Positions 61,786 to 64,000 of a stretch of 64,000 bases of DNA are shown piece by piece. The DNA comes from Leptospira sp. 96542. GTDB lineage: Bacteria > Spirochaetota > Leptospiria > Leptospirales > Leptospiraceae. The notes under the pieces were generated by a model. The model made no database searches, was not told where the DNA came from, and saw only the letters and a list, made by a program, of their open reading frames with translations. The stretch spans positions 62,001 to 126,000 of the forward strand of contig JARJFC010000003.1 of assembly GCA_029310945.1 (NCBI GenBank). Direction: 5' to 3'. Made by a program: the position numbers and the translations under genes. Positions within the stretch are counted from its first letter, which is position 1, and the number at the start of each line of letters is the position of its first letter.

Positions 61786-62528
61786 GTTTTGAGTCTGTCT
61801 GGATAATCGGTGATGATCCCACGAACCCCAAGTGAAACCAAACGATCCCAATCTTTTGGTTCATTGACTGTATACGGAATGATAGGAATTTCACCTAACG
61901 TTGTTTTGAATTCGGCTGTCACTGACTTATGGTGTGGAAGGATGATGTCTGGTTCAAATTCTAAAAAATTTGGGTTTAAAACTTCATTTTCTTCGATGAG
62001 TAGTCCTCGTAAAATTTCAGGATTTTCTACTTTCACGGCGCGGATGAGTTCCCAATCAAAAGAAGAGACAAAAATACGATTTTCGATTTTTGATTTGTGA
62101 ATGAGTTTCAATAGGGCTTCCACCAATTGTTGTCTTTTGGATTTGTCCCCTTCTGATTTTAGTTCGATATCAAAGACCGTATCCTCAGGCATCGCCTGGA
62201 TCACTTCCTCTAAGGTGGGGATTTCTTCCCCTTCAAAATTTTCATGGAAAAAACCACCAGCATCGAGGCTTTTTAGTTCGCGTAAACCCAAGGATTCCAC
62301 AAGACCATTTCCATCTGTCGTGCGATCCACAGTGAAATCATGGATGACAACAAGTTCCCCTGTGCCACAAAGCATGGTGTCCAGTTCAAAGGCATTTGTA
62401 TAATCCCCACCCACAAGAAAGGATACCAATGTATTCTCCGGGGCAAGGCCACGGGCTCCCCTATGACCTATGTTTGCCATAGGCTCGGGAAAAAGGGAAT
62501 GCAATCTTTTTTGTCGATCTCCTAACAT
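61764..62528 (-). CDS. Glycerophosphodiester phosphodiesterase
   Basis: 254 residues from ATG 62528, which follows CAGG and starts 1 base after the stop of the upstream transporter gene. The GDPD site is NIGHRGARGLAPENTLVSFL, AFELDTMLCGTGELVVIHDF and VDRTTDGNGLVESLGLREL, with both His and the metal-binding Glu/Asp. The C-terminal LGVRGIITDYPDRLKTHL is usual. No signal peptide is seen, so it is probably cytoplasmic. It splits deacylated phospholipids into glycerol-3-phosphate and an alcohol. Confidence 0.95.
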   Translation of the reverse strand: MLGDRQKRLHSLFPEPMANIGHRGARGLAPENTLVSFLVGGDYTNAFELDTMLCGTGELVVIHDFTVDRTTDGNGLVESLGLRELKSLDAGGFFHENFEGEEIPTLEEVIQAMPEDTVFDIELKSEGDKSKRQQLVEALLKLIHKSKIENRIFVSSFDWELIRAVKVENPEILRGLLIEENEVLNPNFLEFEPDIILPHHKSVTAEFKTTLGEIPIIPYTVNEPKDWDRLVSLGVRGIITDYPDRLKTHLESVK

Positions 62529-62529
62529 C

Positions 62530-63240
62530 TTAACCTGCCTGGATTGTATTTTCAATACCCTTTTCTTCCATGGCCTGGGCTTCCATTTCTTTTTTTAGAG
62601 CTGCACCCAAATACCTGTCGATGTAGATATGAACCGCATAGAGGAGTGGGGTGATGAGGATGGCAATCCCCAGTTTATAAAAGAAATTGGTACTTGCGAT
62701 GGATGCGAGTTTCGCAGGTCCATGGTATTTTCCAAGTGCAATGAAGATGACAACGTAGGAATCGATCAGTTGCGAAACAATTGTGGAACCCGTAGCTCTG
62801 AGCCAAATATGTTTTCCGTTCGTTGCAATCCGGAGCATATGGAAAACATGGATGTCGATCATTTGACCAATGAGGTAGGCAATGATGGATCCGAGGATGA
62901 CAAGGCCAGAATTGGCAAAAACAGTTTGGAAGGCAAGATCATCGACAGGGGATTCGGGACTCGCAGGGATTTGGATGTCGATTACGATGAGGACGTAGGC
63001 CAAACCAATCATCACCATTCCAATGAGGGTTGTTGCCCGAACCACTTTGCGACCAAAGTATTCGTTTAACAAATCTGTTACGATGAAAGTTACAGGAAAG
63101 GGAATGACACCCATTGTCATAGTGAAACCGAAGGCAAAAAATAATTTACTACCTGTGAGTTCTGCCATGAGAAGAAAGGTTAAAAACAAACTGAGGAGAA
63201 CAACATAAAGAATGACTGGCTTTTGGTTTAGGAATTTCAT
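62530..63240 (-). CDS. yhhQ: Queuosine-precursor transporter, YhhQ family
   Basis: 236 residues from ATG 63240; an in-frame start nine codons earlier is less likely because GAGA precedes 63240. About six membrane helices. Family marks are FLTFLLMAELTGSKLFFAFG, FPVTFIVTDLLNEYFGRKVV and SQLIDSYVVIFIALGKYHGP. YhhQ/QPTR proteins take up the preQ0/preQ1 bases used for queuosine in tRNA. It is coupled to the glycerophosphodiesterase gene, which has no obvious link to that job. Confidence 0.93.
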   Translation of the reverse strand: MKFLNQKPVILYVVLLSLFLTFLLMAELTGSKLFFAFGFTMTMGVIPFPVTFIVTDLLNEYFGRKVVRATTLIGMVMIGLAYVLIVIDIQIPASPESPVDDLAFQTVFANSGLVILGSIIAYLIGQMIDIHVFHMLRIATNGKHIWLRATGSTIVSQLIDSYVVIFIALGKYHGPAKLASIASTNFFYKLGIAILITPLLYAVHIYIDRYLGAALKKEMEAQAMEEKGIENTIQAG

Positions 63241-63387
63241 ACAATTCTCTTTTCCCCGTAAAATCAATTTAGGCTAGGAGGTTTCGACCTCTTAAAAATG
63301 ATGGGTTTAGGGAAACATAAGTCAAAGAAAAGATTATTCTCTACTCTTTTTTTCTCATCCATTCGATATTCAAAGTAATAACAATCT

Positions 63388-64000
63388 ATGTCTGAACAAA
63401 GCCCAATCCAAAATCCGTATGCCCCAAAATTAACTCCCATGGCAAAATACAGTATGCTTTTTGCCTCTTGGGTATTTTTATCTGCGGTTTCATTTTATCT
63501 AGGTATGAATTTAATGCAAAAAGAAGGTGGGGAACTTGTTCTAAAAGACAATCCGAGTAAACCCACTGTCGTTTCAGAAGCAGATTCTGCAACTGCCACG
63601 GAAACTACTGATGCGGAAATCACCAAAGAAAATCCCTTCCTCGAACCAAAACAAACAAATGAAGTTTCTGATGATACAAACTTTGTCCCTAGTTTTCTCC
63701 CAGATGAGAACGTGAGCTTCCGCGCATCCGCCTGGTCTACAGACTGGACTGCGATGAAAAAAACTGTTCATTTATACAATGAAATCCATCCCTTCATTTA
63801 TACCTTAAAGGGTGGGCTCACAAATAATGGAGAACTCATTTCTTCGTGGTCAAGTACTTCCAAAAAAGAAAGGGTGGCGGAACTCCGCACTTTGAACCCC
63901 AAAGTGAAGATCATTCCGACCATCTTCCGTTGGGAAAATCCAAAGGAAAAAATTTCCGAAAACATAGGAATGAATGGCCGCAAAGACATCCGTGACCACC
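63388..64000 (+). CDS. Membrane-anchored GH18-like protein (partial, runs off the window)
   Basis: 204 codons from the ATG are present and no stop is reached. After a short cytoplasmic N-terminus a single membrane helix (YSMLFASWVFLSAVSFYLGM, about residues 22-41) anchors it. A Thr/Glu-rich linker follows to about residue 110. The last part, ASAWSTDWTAMKKTVHLYNE then IHPFIYTLKGG and VKIIPTIFRWENP, matches the first strands of YaaH/GH18-type glycosidase domains, which act on peptidoglycan or chitin-like glycans. The catalytic DxxDxDxE motif would lie beyond the window edge. It is divergent from the yhhQ gene. Confidence 0.75.
   Translation, partial: MSEQSPIQNPYAPKLTPMAKYSMLFASWVFLSAVSFYLGMNLMQKEGGELVLKDNPSKPTVVSEADSATATETTDAEITKENPFLEPKQTNEVSDDTNFVPSFLPDENVSFRASAWSTDWTAMKKTVHLYNEIHPFIYTLKGGLTNNGELISSWSSTSKKERVAELRTLNPKVKIIPTIFRWENPKEKISENIGMNGRKDIRDH

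Noticed and set aside
1..64000. CRISPR arrays, tRNA/rRNA genes, insertion sequences
   Set aside because: I found no regular direct-repeat series, no cloverleaf-type T-arm sequences and no transposase motifs on reading the intergenic regions.

Overview
The window reads as a compact spirochaete chromosome, almost certainly Leptospira. The gene set combines periplasmic-flagellum genes (FlgH/FlgI/FlgJ, a FlgF-like rod protein and a FlaB flagellin), LPS synthesis (lpxC), an Mla/MCE lipid-transport operon, many lipoproteins with relaxed lipoboxes, single-RRM RNA-binding proteins and frequent TTG/GTG starts. The DNA is AT-rich throughout. I saw no insertion sequence, prophage, CRISPR array, rRNA or tRNA. 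No stretch longer than about 250 bases lacks a gene. Many convergent genes overlap at their 3' ends.

Layout. 1-1.7 kb: flagellar rod and ring genes. 1.7-7.1 kb (minus): a five-gene run encoding an RRM protein, an ATP-grasp enzyme, two methyltransferases and a YihY-type membrane protein with a large inserted sensor-like domain. 7.2-9.3 kb: a flagellar rod gene and a membrane-anchored AraC regulator. 9.4-11.6 kb: YHYH protein, YwqK/MORN-like lipoprotein and SCO1, a probable copper-related operon. 11.6-20.2 kb: TMEM220 protein, chemotaxis receptor, gamma-glutamyltransferase, alpha/beta hydrolase, renalase-like oxidoreductase, methyltransferase and amino-acid permease. 20.4-31.7 kb: small lipoprotein, REC-GGDEF-EAL protein, RRM protein with a terminator-like leader, aminopeptidase N, acyl-CoA ligase, exported TPR-like protein coupled to a YopX-family gene, orphan ParA and YbaB/EbfC.

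31.8-42.2 kb: OmpA-like lipoprotein, flagellin with a two-hairpin leader that looks like a CsrA target, cob(I)alamin adenosyltransferase, POT transporter, enzyme I of the PTS, lpxC and the mlaE-mlaF-mlaD operon led by a tryptophan/phenylalanine-repeat protein. 42.2-48.5 kb: ddl, a Na+/solute symporter, xseB-xseA, an AI-2E-type permease, a lipoprotein and a DedA protein. 48.5-55.4 kb: a very large SpoIIE-type phosphatase receptor preceded by a near-consensus promoter that predicts a leaderless mRNA, then a translationally coupled GNAT-fold transferase-clpS-clpA run. 55.4-64 kb: a membrane protein, RidA, two Hsp20 genes behind a CIRCE-like operator, hisC, leuA, a polytopic membrane protein, a VOC protein, a glycerophosphodiesterase, a queuosine-precursor transporter and the start of a GH18-like gene.

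The items I would look at first are the GNAT-fold enzyme locked to ClpS-ClpA (possible N-degron enzyme), the YihY-propeller fusion, the flaB leader, the terminator-like leader of the RRM gene at 23.7 kb, and the repeat protein heading the Mla operon. All function calls rest on reading motifs and context by eye. No database search was run.
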